DNA from: Agapetus fuscipes
Taxonomy: Eukaryota > Arthropoda > Insecta > Trichoptera > Glossosomatidae
NCBI GenBank assembly: GCA_951799405.1
Contig: CATOGX010000043.1
Span: forward strand, 1-64,000
Direction: 5' to 3'
DNA: 64,000 bases
Both the position numbers and the translations under genes were made by a program. The stretch's first letter is position 1. Each line of letters begins with the position of its first letter. The notes under the pieces are model-generated. The model made no database searches, was not told where the DNA came from, and was given only the letters and a program-made list of their open reading frames with translations. Below, in pieces: positions 1 to 10,199 of this stretch.

Positions 1-600
1 AGGGTGAAGGTCACGTACTGGTGATCACTTTTCGTGTGTTCTGGGAGCACACGCCAGTTCTTCACCCGTCCGATCATTCCTTCATCGGCGAAGGTTACGT
101 CGATGACAGAACCCGTGGCACCCCTGCGGAAGGTGAACTCCCCACCGACATTTGCAGGCAGCAAATGAAGGCTCGAAGCCACCTCACACAGGAGAGCACC
201 CCGTCGGTTCGTCACCGGCGAGCCCCAGTCCGTCACCCAGGCGTTGAAGTCGCCCGCCAACACCACAGGCACCGACGCCGTCCGGACGTCCTCCTCTAGG
301 CGTCGCAGGTCCTCCTCAAACTGCTCAAGTGGATGGTTGGGGGAGAAGTAGCAGCTGTAGATCCTGCAGCCTGCCACCTCCACCCAAGTCCACCCGCGAG
401 CAGCGGGGGCAGGAGCACTCCTGGTGACGCACAAGCTCGTAGAGGGGAAGAAGATGGCCGCCGTCCCGGCGCCAGCGACTGGAACAGTCACGATACTGCT
501 CCGAGACCAGGACGACGTCCACCCCCTCTCTCGCACCACCTGGAACATAAGATCCTGGTGACTCCAGGGTATTCTCCTTCACCTTCGATCACTCACTTTT
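1..600 (-). mobile_element. Non-LTR retrotransposon fragment, APE-type endonuclease domain
   Basis: The minus strand encodes the second half of an apurinic-type endonuclease: VVLAGDFNAWVTDWGSP near 256-215, then TFRRGATGSVIDVTF near 140-95 and SDHQYVTF near 30-10. The Asp-Phe-Asn and Ser-Asp-His motifs are catalytic in this family. Bases about 330-600 carry the upstream part (VDVVLVSEQYRD) in a different frame, so there is at least one frameshift. The pattern resembles R1/LOA-like clades; the exact clade is uncertain. The reverse transcriptase would lie left of base 1. Decayed, not a working gene. Confidence 0.8.
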
Positions 601-830
601 ACCGGAGGAGGTAAAAATCTCTTCTTTCGTTCCTCTCGTCGTTTGTTCTTTTCCGTCTCCTCTTCGTCAGGGGGGGGGGGAACATTACAAGCTACACTGT
701 CAGCCGGCGACATCTTGTACCTACTGATAAAACTTTTCGTGGATCAACATTTGGCACAGTTCACTCTTTTGTTCATATATTGATTCTAATTTTGACATTA
801 TTTGAAAATGTATTAATTGCTTATATTTCT

Positions 831-1080
831 TGACTGGTATGTTGGTATGCGACTGACCACCCATACTGTAAAAAATGGTTCACTTTGCCAATGTCACCCC
901 TGCTTCAGGGAAGGTCGGCAAGAGTTGTAGGGCTTATGTTCATTTGAGATTGGGTTTTTTTATATTGTAGGTCCACATGCGGCATGTGTAAGCGCGAAAT
1001 TATGCATGTCTGCTTGTGGGAATGCATTTAATATGAATCTCAAATGATACATATCTTTGCAGCTTAGATTTAGATTTTAG
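831..1080 (+). repeat. Interspersed repeat family A (SINE-like, TAGATT-tailed), full copy
   Basis: About 245 bp. Signature blocks in order: CTGACCACCCATACTGTAAA, TTCAGGGAAGGTCGGCAAGA, CACATGCGGCATGTGTAAGC, CTGCTTGTGGGAATGCATTT, and an end AACTTAGATT plus TAGATT repeats. At least fifteen further copies occur in both orientations. The short tandem tail and 5'-truncated copies suggest retroposition, but I see no tRNA-type A/B boxes, so its promoter class is unknown. This copy abuts the copia fragment that follows. Confidence 0.8.
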
Positions 1081-1406
1081 ACATAATCTCCAAGGCAGTT
1101 TCGCAATTTTCTATTAGTGTAATTTGTTTGAAGTGCATAGAAGAGGTTATGATGAACATTGCCATGCCGTCACTTTTCAACCATTCTGTACAGTCTCCTT
1201 GTGGTTTCGGTTTCGACATATTATCTATTCCTTTAGCTTTATGAGCACATTTTATTTGAAATTTCCATTGACGAAAGTTGGTCCCATCAAATCTTTCAAT
1301 ACTCATTGTCCGCATGGAATCCATTTTAGAGGTTATTTTAACACTGATTTCTTACTTGTAACTTTTGTTTGTACTTCTACTTTCAGAGTTTTCTGGGCCC
1401 ATAACC
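1081..1406 (-). mobile_element. Ty1/copia-type retrotransposon fragment: primer-binding site and gag start
   Basis: On the minus strand GGTTATGGGCCCAG (1406-1393) matches the complement of the anticodon arm of initiator tRNA-Met, the primer site used by copia. A gag start codon follows at 1324, giving MDSMRTMSIERFDGTNFRQW and later TSSMHFKQITLIENCETA, typical of the N-terminal copia Gag domain. The frame is cut at 1081 by the tail of a family A repeat. An LTR should lie to the right of 1406, but I cannot delimit it. Confidence 0.8.
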
Positions 1407-1494
1407 TATTAGATTATGACTTTTTATTTGAATAAAATATCTCTTTTATAGTGCAAAAACTTTTTTTTTTCTTACTATACATGTTACTGTAAGA

Positions 1495-2100
1495 ATAGGG
1501 TATTTTCACGTTTTTCTTTTTTTGTGATTTAAATTTGTTTATGCTTTATTAGCCCAAAACTTCTTGAATTTTAATTTTAGTTGTATTTTTAGCAAAGTTA
1601 TAAGCATTTTAAAATCGATTTTTGAATTTTCGCGCCTAAACGCTACTAGATGAAATTTTCTCGCGTGACGTCACGGTCTTGTAAACAACGCCGTGTCAAC
1701 TGACAGCCCTCACATTTATGTAATTCAAACATCGCTTTTTCAATGTTTACACCGTTGAGGCTGTTATTTTTCAACAAGTTTGTGTGTTTCTTTAAAAACA
1801 TTTCATTTGTTTCTGTTGTTTTCATTTGTTTCTGTTGTCAACAACACATGTCAACAGAGTATGGAATGTCAATAAAAGAAAGTGACGTCAACATAATATG
1901 ACGTCACAGCACCGGAAATAGAAAAAGCAGATCTCATATCCGTTTAAAAACTTGTCCAAATTTCTATATTTTCTTTTTTAAATATAAAATCGAAAAAAAT
2001 TATTTTCGACTTCAAATCAACATATTATTATTTGATTTTTCGAAATCTATCAAAATAATATACTTTTTATCATATTCCTCACTATTACAAATACCCTATA
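1495..2100. repeat. Possible MITE with 11-bp inverted ends
   Basis: Starts near 'atagggtattt' (about 1496) and ends near 'aaataccctat' (2089-2099), a perfect 11-bp inverted pair about 600 bp apart around AT-rich DNA with several 'tgacgtca' motifs (about 1667, 1884, 1899). Homology does not extend far past the 11 bp. No coding capacity seen. The rest of 2100-2870 is AT-rich with no recognised feature. Confidence 0.3.
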
Positions 2101-2871
2101 CTCAGTTACAACAATAATAACTTGTTCAATGCTACCAGTGATTATTTCTAATAGGCATATATTTCTAATAGGTATCATATATCTCTAAGGGTTAAATTTT
2201 TATATAGGTACCTATAGATATACATTTTTGTGTAGAGGATGTCACTTAAAGCTTGGCTCATTTTGTCGAAGGGGGCAAATGTCTGCAAGTACAGACATGT
2301 TTGAGGCTCGAAAGAGCTGGTGTATGTAATATTTTATTTGTGTATTCCATAATCACTTCAGATGTTTTATGTGGAATTTTCCACTCTTTTTTTTAGTGTG
2401 ATCGTAACATATTGAATATTTTGAGCGAGTCCTGGATGTTGTCTCTGTATTTTTTTTTTGTATTCAGCTCAGAACGTATTGTTATATAATAGTCGACTCC
2501 TGTAACGAGTTATTACTTGGTTAATATAAGTACCAGTGTAAAATATATTTTGATTGTACTGACAAATTTATTTTATAGAGTTTTCGACATGTTTCGGTTA
2601 TTGGAACCACCTTGAAATTTCTCAATCCGAGTCGATAATTCTCACAGCTGCCAGTTTTCTTCTTCCTTCTTTCTGGTGTGTTGATAGGATAGAAGGATGT
2701 TCCTGTAAAATTCCCTTTTCCTTTTTGGGTTCCCATAAAATTTTAAATTTTGCTAATGGCCAAAGACCTAGTGTTGGTTGTGTAGACTGATGGATTACTT
2801 CTGGTTTTCTCTTTCTTTATTTTTGTAAGAAAGGGGAATGTTGTTATTTTTAAAATAACATTTAAAATATC

Positions 2872-3540
2872 ATAATATGTGTGAAGTCAGCACAATGATG
2901 ACTGCAGTCACGTTGACGTGGCGGTAGCCGAAAGACAACCGAGTTTTGCCGAAGCGGCACGAAGCGGCACAAAGTCGGTCGACCGACAAGCAGTCTGAAA
3001 TTACGCGCGCAGGAAGGTGGAGGTCGGACACAGCGCTGCGACGTGGCAATTACTGCCTGGGTTTCCCAGTTGGGGGCCCCCGTGGACTTAGCCGCGAGGC
3101 TTCCAGGTGGGGACATATACATAGAGCATCCACCAGGGCACCCGCCTTATGGACCGGAGCCTGGTGCCCTCCACCCTGGGGCTCCACGTGTTGAGGCATC
3201 CGCCTCATGTGAACATCACCTCCCGAACTTAGTGTAAGCTCGCCTAGGACTCCAGCCTACAGATCAGTGCTTCGTGAAAGTGAGCCGCCAGAACTGTGAT
3301 TGTGTTTGAGTGCGTTAATACAGGTCTGGCCATTTCCTTCTCCGCCCTTTCCCTTTTTATGGATTTGACTTTAACTGATTAAATCTCTTTTGTTAGACAA
3401 CATTAGCTCTTGTCTTATCAATATACAACCCTTCCCAAAGTACAAAGTTAGCAACACAAAGAAAGAACCCCACGCCCTGAGAGTGATACCGAAGAAGCTA
3501 GCCAGAGTGAGTATCTTGTAGGTACATCAGAAGGTACCTT
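2872..3540 (+). repeat. GC-rich island, possibly LTR or retroelement remnant
   Basis: A GC-rich block (2900-3260) in AT-rich surroundings. It carries 'cgaagcggca' as a short direct repeat (2950-2970) and then a segment ending in 'ctcttttgttagacaaca' near 3390-3405, which resembles the R-U5 end of an insect LTR. A 64-codon open frame (3043-3237) has Pro/Gly/His-rich sequence unlike any protein I recognise. No second LTR, primer site or protease/RT motif found, so this remains a guess. Confidence 0.3.
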
Positions 3541-6500
3541 TCTCATTTAAAAACCTAACAAAAGTATTGTATGCCACTGCGCGCAATTAGCTTTTGTAGC
3601 ACTCGTGTTACAAAGACTATCATTACTAGGCAGTGGCATAAATAACTATGAAATTTTAATACATATTTTCAACTTAGATTATAGATAGATAGATGCTGTT
3701 GGATAGTAAATCCCTGCTTTTAATTCATAAAATAACAAGACATGTTCATAATTATCAATATTTTATTTGCAATGATTTCAAATAATACAGTTTTAAATTT
3801 TGATGTCAAAAGATTGCGTTTCTTTCACTAATGTTTTCGACAATGAAATTAAGTTTTATAAAATAACAGCGCACTCGTAAGTACACAACTAGAGAATGAG
3901 TTGGTTACTCAGACTTCCTCCTCCCATGTAATCTTTTCAAGTAATTTTCTATTTCAAAAATATCATTTTACGCTTTTCCTCCTAAAAAGTACCAGTTTCA
4001 ATGAATTTTCTGTAAAATATTTATATATTTATGTACCTAACGATCTATGTGGTCATCTAGTTCCTGCCTGCAATAAGTCCATCCAACAATAGGTTTATCC
4101 AGCAGAATGTGTGCCCCTCAAGGATATTGTTTAAGTACACTGATTGATGATAGCACTCCTAGTTGTGGAATCAACAAGGTTACTGAGGCTAAATTTATGT
4201 GAATCACATCTTATTAATAAGGAAGCTTAATGAGGAGCATTACTTCTAGTCTGGCTTTGAACGTGAGCGCTCTACCTACTGAGACATTGACCAGACAAAG
4301 AGCATTTTTATGCTTCACTGGCAATCAAACTACCTACCTTTGGATTACGAGTCTGTAGTGTTGAGCAATAGACTACAACCAGTCAAGACATGGAAATATA
4401 TATACAATTAGAGTGTAACTGTTCTGCTAGGCGTGGCCAGATGCTCCGCAGAGTTGCCTTCCTTTGTATCCTTGCACACCTCTCATCCATCTTGCCAGAT
4501 TAAGTAATGTGAGATCTCCCCCATAGAGGTGAGATATTCCATATAAATGCCTGGTTTAAAAAATGTAAGCAAGATATTTTGTCAGTGGACTTATCGCAGA
4601 TGGGAGCACGATGACTCCTCTAACATTCTGTTCCGCGAGGATAAAGAATTAGGAAACTCACCTCAATTGCGTAAATCATAAAACTGCATGGAAAATTTAT
4701 CAGTCTCTAGGAGTGCCGTTGTATATTCTATACATTTTCAATGTACGCAATCGATGAGAGATCTATGTAGCTAATGTTTTATACTCGGGGTACTGACGTC
4801 TGGTTTTGATGCACAAAATTTCATTTAATTAAAAATATAAGTATTTCATTATAATTTGATAAAATATAACTTTCCTATAAGTACTGTAGATCTTCAACAT
4901 CTACATATAATATAATTGATGTTTTTTAGTTTCACATTTCTTACGCTGGTCCATGACAACGCAACTGAGCGTAAATTTGAAACCTTGGATAAACCGCAGT
5001 TGCAAGTTTCCGCTCCGTCTGTTCAGCGCAAGAAGGTAAATATTCATTGAATAATTAAGTACTTACTTTTAAGTACCTACTGTTTGGCTAGGACGGGTTT
5101 TTACTTTACTAGGAAGTAAGTGAGAACCAGAATTTTTGACTGGATACTTGTGACACAACCCTATGGATTATTTTTTCATCTTTGATTTCATGTGTAATGT
5201 AAGCACACATCTATCGTGGATTATTGCATAGATTTGACATGTTTTGTCTCGTATCAGAAAAGTTGTGATTTATTATTTTGTTAAATTTGTCGACCTCATC
5301 GCGCTGAATATTTGATCTGAGGCCAAACAAGTATTTGTATTAAGTTCCCTGCCTTGTGAATCGTCCACATGACATTCAGTTGTTTGGTTCTCACTCCATT
5401 CGTATTGAATAAAGTAAAAGCTCGTCCCAGAGATATTTGTTGGCCATCGTATTGTTAGTTTTTTTTTTCATTATTGTTTAAAAATATATATTTTAGGCGT
5501 TGTTAGTGTAACACTATGGAATTCCCCTTGGACCTATAACAACTTACGCGCTAGTATCTTTACAAACAATTTAACAAACAATAATATTACTGTAACGCTG
5601 CATCGTTAACAATATTACTTTATTGACATTGTCATTTAGGTTTCAATACTTAACCTAGCGCCATCTTTAATTAATCAGAGACCAAACTTTCAACATCTGG
5701 ATGAAGAGTCATCTGTCAAAAACATATAACTGACAGATGAACTGTCAAATATAAACATTGTTTTAGTGAATACGCAAACAACATTGCAATTCACTGAACT
5801 TCATATCATTTCATATTTCATCATGGATTCTTCACTTATAATTACGAAATGGCTTCTATTAACTCAGGGTTAAGGCTACAGTCAAGAGACCTAACCGAGA
5901 TTTGCATTCCAGCTGTTTTATTTCAAACATACGCCAGTCAAATCACCACCACCTTGTCCGCTCAGCCATAGTGCTAACAGACAAGTTGAGATAAAAAAAA
6001 ATAAAAAAGTCATAGCATGACATAGCTAATGTCATAACCTACACAACAAAATGGATTTTCATGTGACAGAACTGTTCACCTGTCAGTTATATGTAAAATC
6101 ACAATCTTCATTATTTGACAGTCAAGTAACTGCCCAACTTTTTGTTCTGCTATTGAAAATAATTGTTCCTGAAGTTCCCTTAAGTTAGTGGTGCGTCTGC
6201 AGCCCAGGAAGTATTTACAACAACCTGCCAGTTGCCCTGACTGGGACAGTATTCTCTAACAAGTCGCTGGATATTCTTCCCCATGTCTTGACCGTGGTCA
6301 TCATCTTGTAACGTTTCATTACAAATCTTTGTGTATTTTCTTCTGAGATTTATTCTCGAAGGTTGAACACCCTTTAAGCAACCCTTACAGAAAGAAATGA
6401 TGTTGATGTTTTCGGTGAATAGAACGATGGACCCCGGTCAAGATCAAAGAGAAGAGTATCCCGCATTTGAAGCCGGCCGTGAAAGCCTGAACATAATAAT

Positions 6501-7949
6501 ATTTATGAAAAATATACAAACAAAAACAATTAAAGAACATTTTAGAAATCCTTTAAAAATTGTTTAAAGCTCGTTAAAAAGAATGCGCAACAAGTGGCAA
6601 TAAATAAAGCTGTTTTCAAATTGTTGTGGGTTCATATCCACCTATCCCACCCTGATGATGACCCCTGCAACAGTGGCCCATCCATAAGATAAATATTTAA
6701 AAATGAATTGTCATTAACATCAAGCCACTACGGTGGAATTGACATCAATTCTAGGTGGATTGGATGAAGAGAAGTTTGCTAATTCACTTCCAAGGTTTGT
6801 TTTTAAATGGAAGCAAAATTTGTGTAAACATTAAATAAACATTGCAATCAGAAAATCATCATCCTCAAGGTTAAGAGAGATGGATAATCAATAAATAAAA
6901 TACTTAACATTAAAAACATGCAGAAGTTTAAGATAAAATAATACTTTCAAATACTATTGTAAAATAAATAAATAAATTTAAAACTCATCATTGCTGAAAC
7001 ACATGGAGGAGCCTGCAGCTCTTACACAGACATCCCGACCACGGAGCCCCCGGGATACACACTTTCAGTTTTATAGATAGCACCCACACTATTTAAAAAC
7101 AAATGTTTAAATTAACAATTATTACCTAATTTAAAAAAATATTTAAGCAATTTGACAATTGATCAAAAAATATATATTTACCCAATGACAGATCATTGGA
7201 TAAATATTTTGGGTGACTCTGTCAAGAGGACCTGTTGGTATTCAAACCATTTCTGTTTTATTTCAAGCGTACACTAGCCAAGTTACACATTGGTAAAATA
7301 AATAAAATGGCAAAGCAGCAGTGGCCCAAGTATACAATATCACAAATAAGTGATCTGTCATAGGACTCATCCTACTTTGGCCCAAGTATGCAATATCACA
7401 AATACAAATGAATGGAACAGTTTCTCAGCTGAAGTTACAGGGAAAGTTGGAGCACATCTAGAAATGATAAAAGTTACAACTATTTCTAAATCAAAATGTG
7501 AGTGTGTAAGAGATTTGTTGCTATGAATTCATAATATAATCTTTACAATGCTAAGAATTGACAATGTAAAATGCATCCATCAAAAATATCAGAAATAGAT
7601 GGCGCCAACGAGAAATCATTGTTTACTTTATGTCTCATTTTGACGCATGACGTTTATATCTTATGTCTCATTTGAATTGTTGTTTACCTATAATTGTGTT
7701 TCATGGTACATTTGTTACTATGGGGAGAAGCAGACATGCGCCATCTATATCTGTTACGTTGATCGATGGTAAAATGAAATCCTAATAACAATATTTTATG
7801 TACATAATTGTTGTATGTATACAATACGGGCTTGTAAACATTCCTAAGCTAAAACATAGTTTATATAAAACCTTTTTAAAAAATTGAAGAGGTCTTCTTT
7901 ATTTATGTTCATGTGAGCTTAAAGCGCCAAGTGTGAAAATAAATAATGT
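3541..7949. other. AT-rich gene-free stretch with small inverted-repeat elements
   Basis: No coding region recognised. Visible items: an inverted pair 'acatataactgacag' (5722-5736) and 'ctgtcagttatatgt' (6080-6094) about 370 bp apart, probably a fold-back element; 'atagatggcgc' (7597-7607) paired with 'gcgccatctat' (7737-7747), a possible 150-bp MITE; degenerate SINE-B-like tRNA-region remnants near 4330-4390; and a non-LTR 3'-end trace near 4430-4500 on the minus strand. Confidence 0.5.
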
Positions 7950-8186
7950 TAAGCGCTGCAAGCCTGGCCCTCCATACGGTTCTGCGAGACCCAAGGACAT
8001 TGAGACCCAAGTTCCTGCAAGGCTGGGTAGACTTCAGGTGACCGGTCTTTGGTGAAGGCAGATTAACTTTTGAACATATTTGAAAATTAAATGACTGTTA
8101 TTTGTGCGCTGCCGGAAATCGAACCCACAATCTTCCCATCATGAGTCCGTAGCATTAACCACTAGACTACAGCCGGTCTGGTTCAA
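7950..8186 (-). repeat. SINE family B (tRNA-derived), diverged copy
   Basis: On the minus strand the right end reads a tRNA-like A box (TAGTCTAGTGGTTAATGC) and a B-box-like GGTTCGATTTCC near 8120, followed by the family body (GACCGGTCACCTGAAG). Diverged and shortened at its 3' end. Family members elsewhere: 15120-15400, 29877-30165, 33050-33356, 58063-58305, 62965-63243. Confidence 0.75.
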
Positions 8187-8322
8187 AATTCCATACTGAC
8201 ACGTAAATTTAAAATGCATTTGTGTGCATGAAGAAATGTTAACTTGAATGATGGCTCCGCCGGCACTGCAGGGGTACCAACATGTAGTGTAGCAGCGGAG
8301 GGAGCTACTTCATGTTGAACAG

Positions 8323-8466
8323 CTAGCACCATGTGCTCGTGTAGATCACTTACAAGGAAATCTCCCAGCTGGTTAATGTGTCAACATAAGCTAGCTAGCA
8401 CCATGTGCTCGTGTAGATCACTTACAAGGAAATCTCCCAGCTGGTTAATGTGTCCACATAAGCTAG
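8323..8466 (+). repeat. 72-bp tandem duplication
   Basis: The segment beginning 'ctagcaccatgtgctcgtg' occurs at 8323 and again at 8395 with nearly identical sequence. An open frame crosses both copies but has no protein-like features. Next to it, 8515-8598 is a diverged piece of repeat family A (core 'cacagcatgtgcaagtgtaa'). Confidence 0.85.
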
Positions 8467-8699
8467 CTTGTGTTCAGGGTGAGACGACAAGAGCTGCAGA
8501 GCAAGAGTCATGTTCATTTGGGGTTCAGGTTTTTATGCAAGCGCCTACACAGCATGTGCAAGTGTAAACTTGAACATGCCTGCTTGTGTGTGTGCATGAA
8601 GTTACTCTCCTCAGGAGGAGGGACTCCCTCATGTTCATCAAGTAGACAGGATCTCTTCATGTCAACAGATCCTACAGACGTCACAAGGCTACCGGACAG

Positions 8700-9443
8700 G
8701 CTTCCAAAATAATTCTCTATTTATTGAAATAATTCTGCAACAGGTTTATAGAGGAAAGCATTCATCCTCCCTACATGTATCTTACACCTAATCATATTTT
8801 TATTTATTTTTCTATTTATTATTTATTTTGTTCTAGCAATTAATTTACAAAGTGAGACCCTAGTACAGTTCTTGTATTTAACAATATTTAACACTTCCGC
8901 CATCTTGAAACGGACATGTCCGCCATCTTGAAATGGTAGAAAAATTGTTAAAGCCAAGTTTAGTAATTAGTTTCTCATCTTCAAGGCAAACCACCTATCA
9001 TATATCATATTTATAAATACCCCTAATTTAGTTCAGCGTTTCCTTTCTGCACATTCGTAAGCAATATCCAGGTGTCTTTCAATTCATTGCCTCAAAAAAA
9101 ATACTATCAGTCGATGAAATAAACAATAGTGACCAATTCCACAAAACTACACAATGTGTAGGTTTTAGTATGCAGTACAATGTGTAGGATGTAGTACAAT
9201 GTGTAGGATGTAGTACAATGTGTAGGATGTAGTACACATCCATGGGAGCTAAATATCAAAGTATTGTTCCAAACCAAGTGACAGGTTCTTAAGCGTTATG
9301 TGTTGGGATGTCCAAACAATAGGTATTATTTAAATAGTTTGAAAAGACACTAAAGTGCACCATCCTGCATTTAGCATTACCGCCAAGTGTACGGGAAACA
9401 GTGCTGTGAAAACCATCCCTGATTATCAGGAATCTATTTTGTT
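8700..9443. other. Gene-free stretch with a short 19-bp minisatellite
   Basis: AT-rich. Contains 'ccgccatcttgaaa' twice (about 8897 and 8921) and three perfect 19-bp units 'acaatgtgtaggatgtagt' at 9177-9233 after a diverged fourth copy at 9151. Ends at the Penelope-like insertion. Confidence 0.6.
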
Positions 9444-9540
9444 ATATTATTTAGATTTTCAGCAGTTACATTGTGAAAGTTCATTTTAATACAATAAAAT
9501 AAAAAATTGCTTTGTCATAATTCACATGAGTTTATTTTAG

Positions 9541-9582
9541 GACACGACCAGTTTCGGGAGAAGCAGTACCTCCCATCTTCAG
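9541..9582 (-). ncRNA. Hammerhead-ribozyme-like motif in the PLE end
   Basis: Minus strand: CTGAAGA (9582-9576), a hairpin with arms GGGAG/CTCCC, then GAAAC (9555-9551), then TGGTCGTGTC. This matches the hammerhead core order CUGANGA - stem II - GAAA - short stem III - GUC. Hammerhead motifs are known in the terminal repeats of Penelope-like elements. Stem III would be only two base pairs (AC/GT), so activity in isolation is doubtful. Confidence 0.6.
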
Positions 9583-9628
9583 GTGTAAATAGAAACTAAC
9601 ACAGAATACAGAATTACGAAGCAAGGAT

Positions 9629-10183
9629 TTAAATTACAGAAGGGGAGGGGGAAGTTGTATGTGGGCGGGGCGTAATAGGAAACATAGAAAGTAGAGGTGA
9701 AGTGTTAGGGAATAGGATATTATTTAGGAGATTATTTTCTGAATTTATATTTTTTTGGATTTCTAGATTTTCAAAGTTGTTCATAACTTTACCTTTGTGG
9801 GGAATGGGGTGAAGGAGTTTTAACTTGTGAGTGTGGAAGGAATGGTTGGACTCAATAATGTGGTTGGCGAATTCAGAATGACCGTTGCTTGTTAGGCAAC
9901 GGCGGTGTTCTTGAATTCTAGTTTTTAGATTTCTTGCAGTTTGTCCGATGTACTTCAGTTCACAATCTCCACAAGAGATCTCATAAACTCCACTTTTCAT
10001 CATGAGGTCAATTTTATTTTTTGAGTTAAAGAGGATAGTTTTTAAGTTGTTATTTGTGTAGAACGCGGGTTTAATGTTAGTGGGAAGTATTTTGGAAATT
10101 TTGGTGGATAATGGGCCTGTGTATAGATTTTTTTTCCAATATTCGTGTCCAAAAATAAACTCATGTGAATTATAACAAAGCAA
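9629..10183 (-). pseudogene. PLE C-terminal GIY-YIG endonuclease, truncated open frame
   Basis: 184-residue open frame without its reverse-transcriptase part. Domain at residues 64-120: SGVYEISCGDCELKYIGQTA (64-83), with GVY and YIG matching the GIY-YIG core, then RNLKTRIQEHRR with the conserved Arg, and FANHIIESNHSF. In PLEs this nuclease nicks the target and follows the reverse transcriptase in one polypeptide. The first residues come from the inverted terminal tail, so the apparent start codon is probably accidental. A Cys-x-x-Cys pair (71-74) lies inside the domain, as in many PLE nucleases. Confidence 0.88.
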
Positions 10184-10199
10184 TTTTTTATTTTATTGT

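Larger units (their letters stand above)
9444..10199 (-). mobile_element. Penelope-like element (PLE), 5'-truncated, with inverted terminal piece
   Basis: A 756-bp insertion flanked by a 12-bp direct repeat 'atctattttgtt' (9432-9443 and 10200-10211), read as a target-site duplication. Minus-strand order: an inverted copy of the 3' tail (10199-10152), the GIY-YIG open frame, a hammerhead-like motif (9582-9541) and the 3' tail. The tail motif, beginning 'acaataaaataaaaaattgc' (about 9494) and reappearing inverted at 10199, gives terminal inverted repeats of about 48 bp. PLEs often carry such rearranged ends. The reverse transcriptase is missing. Confidence 0.88.
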
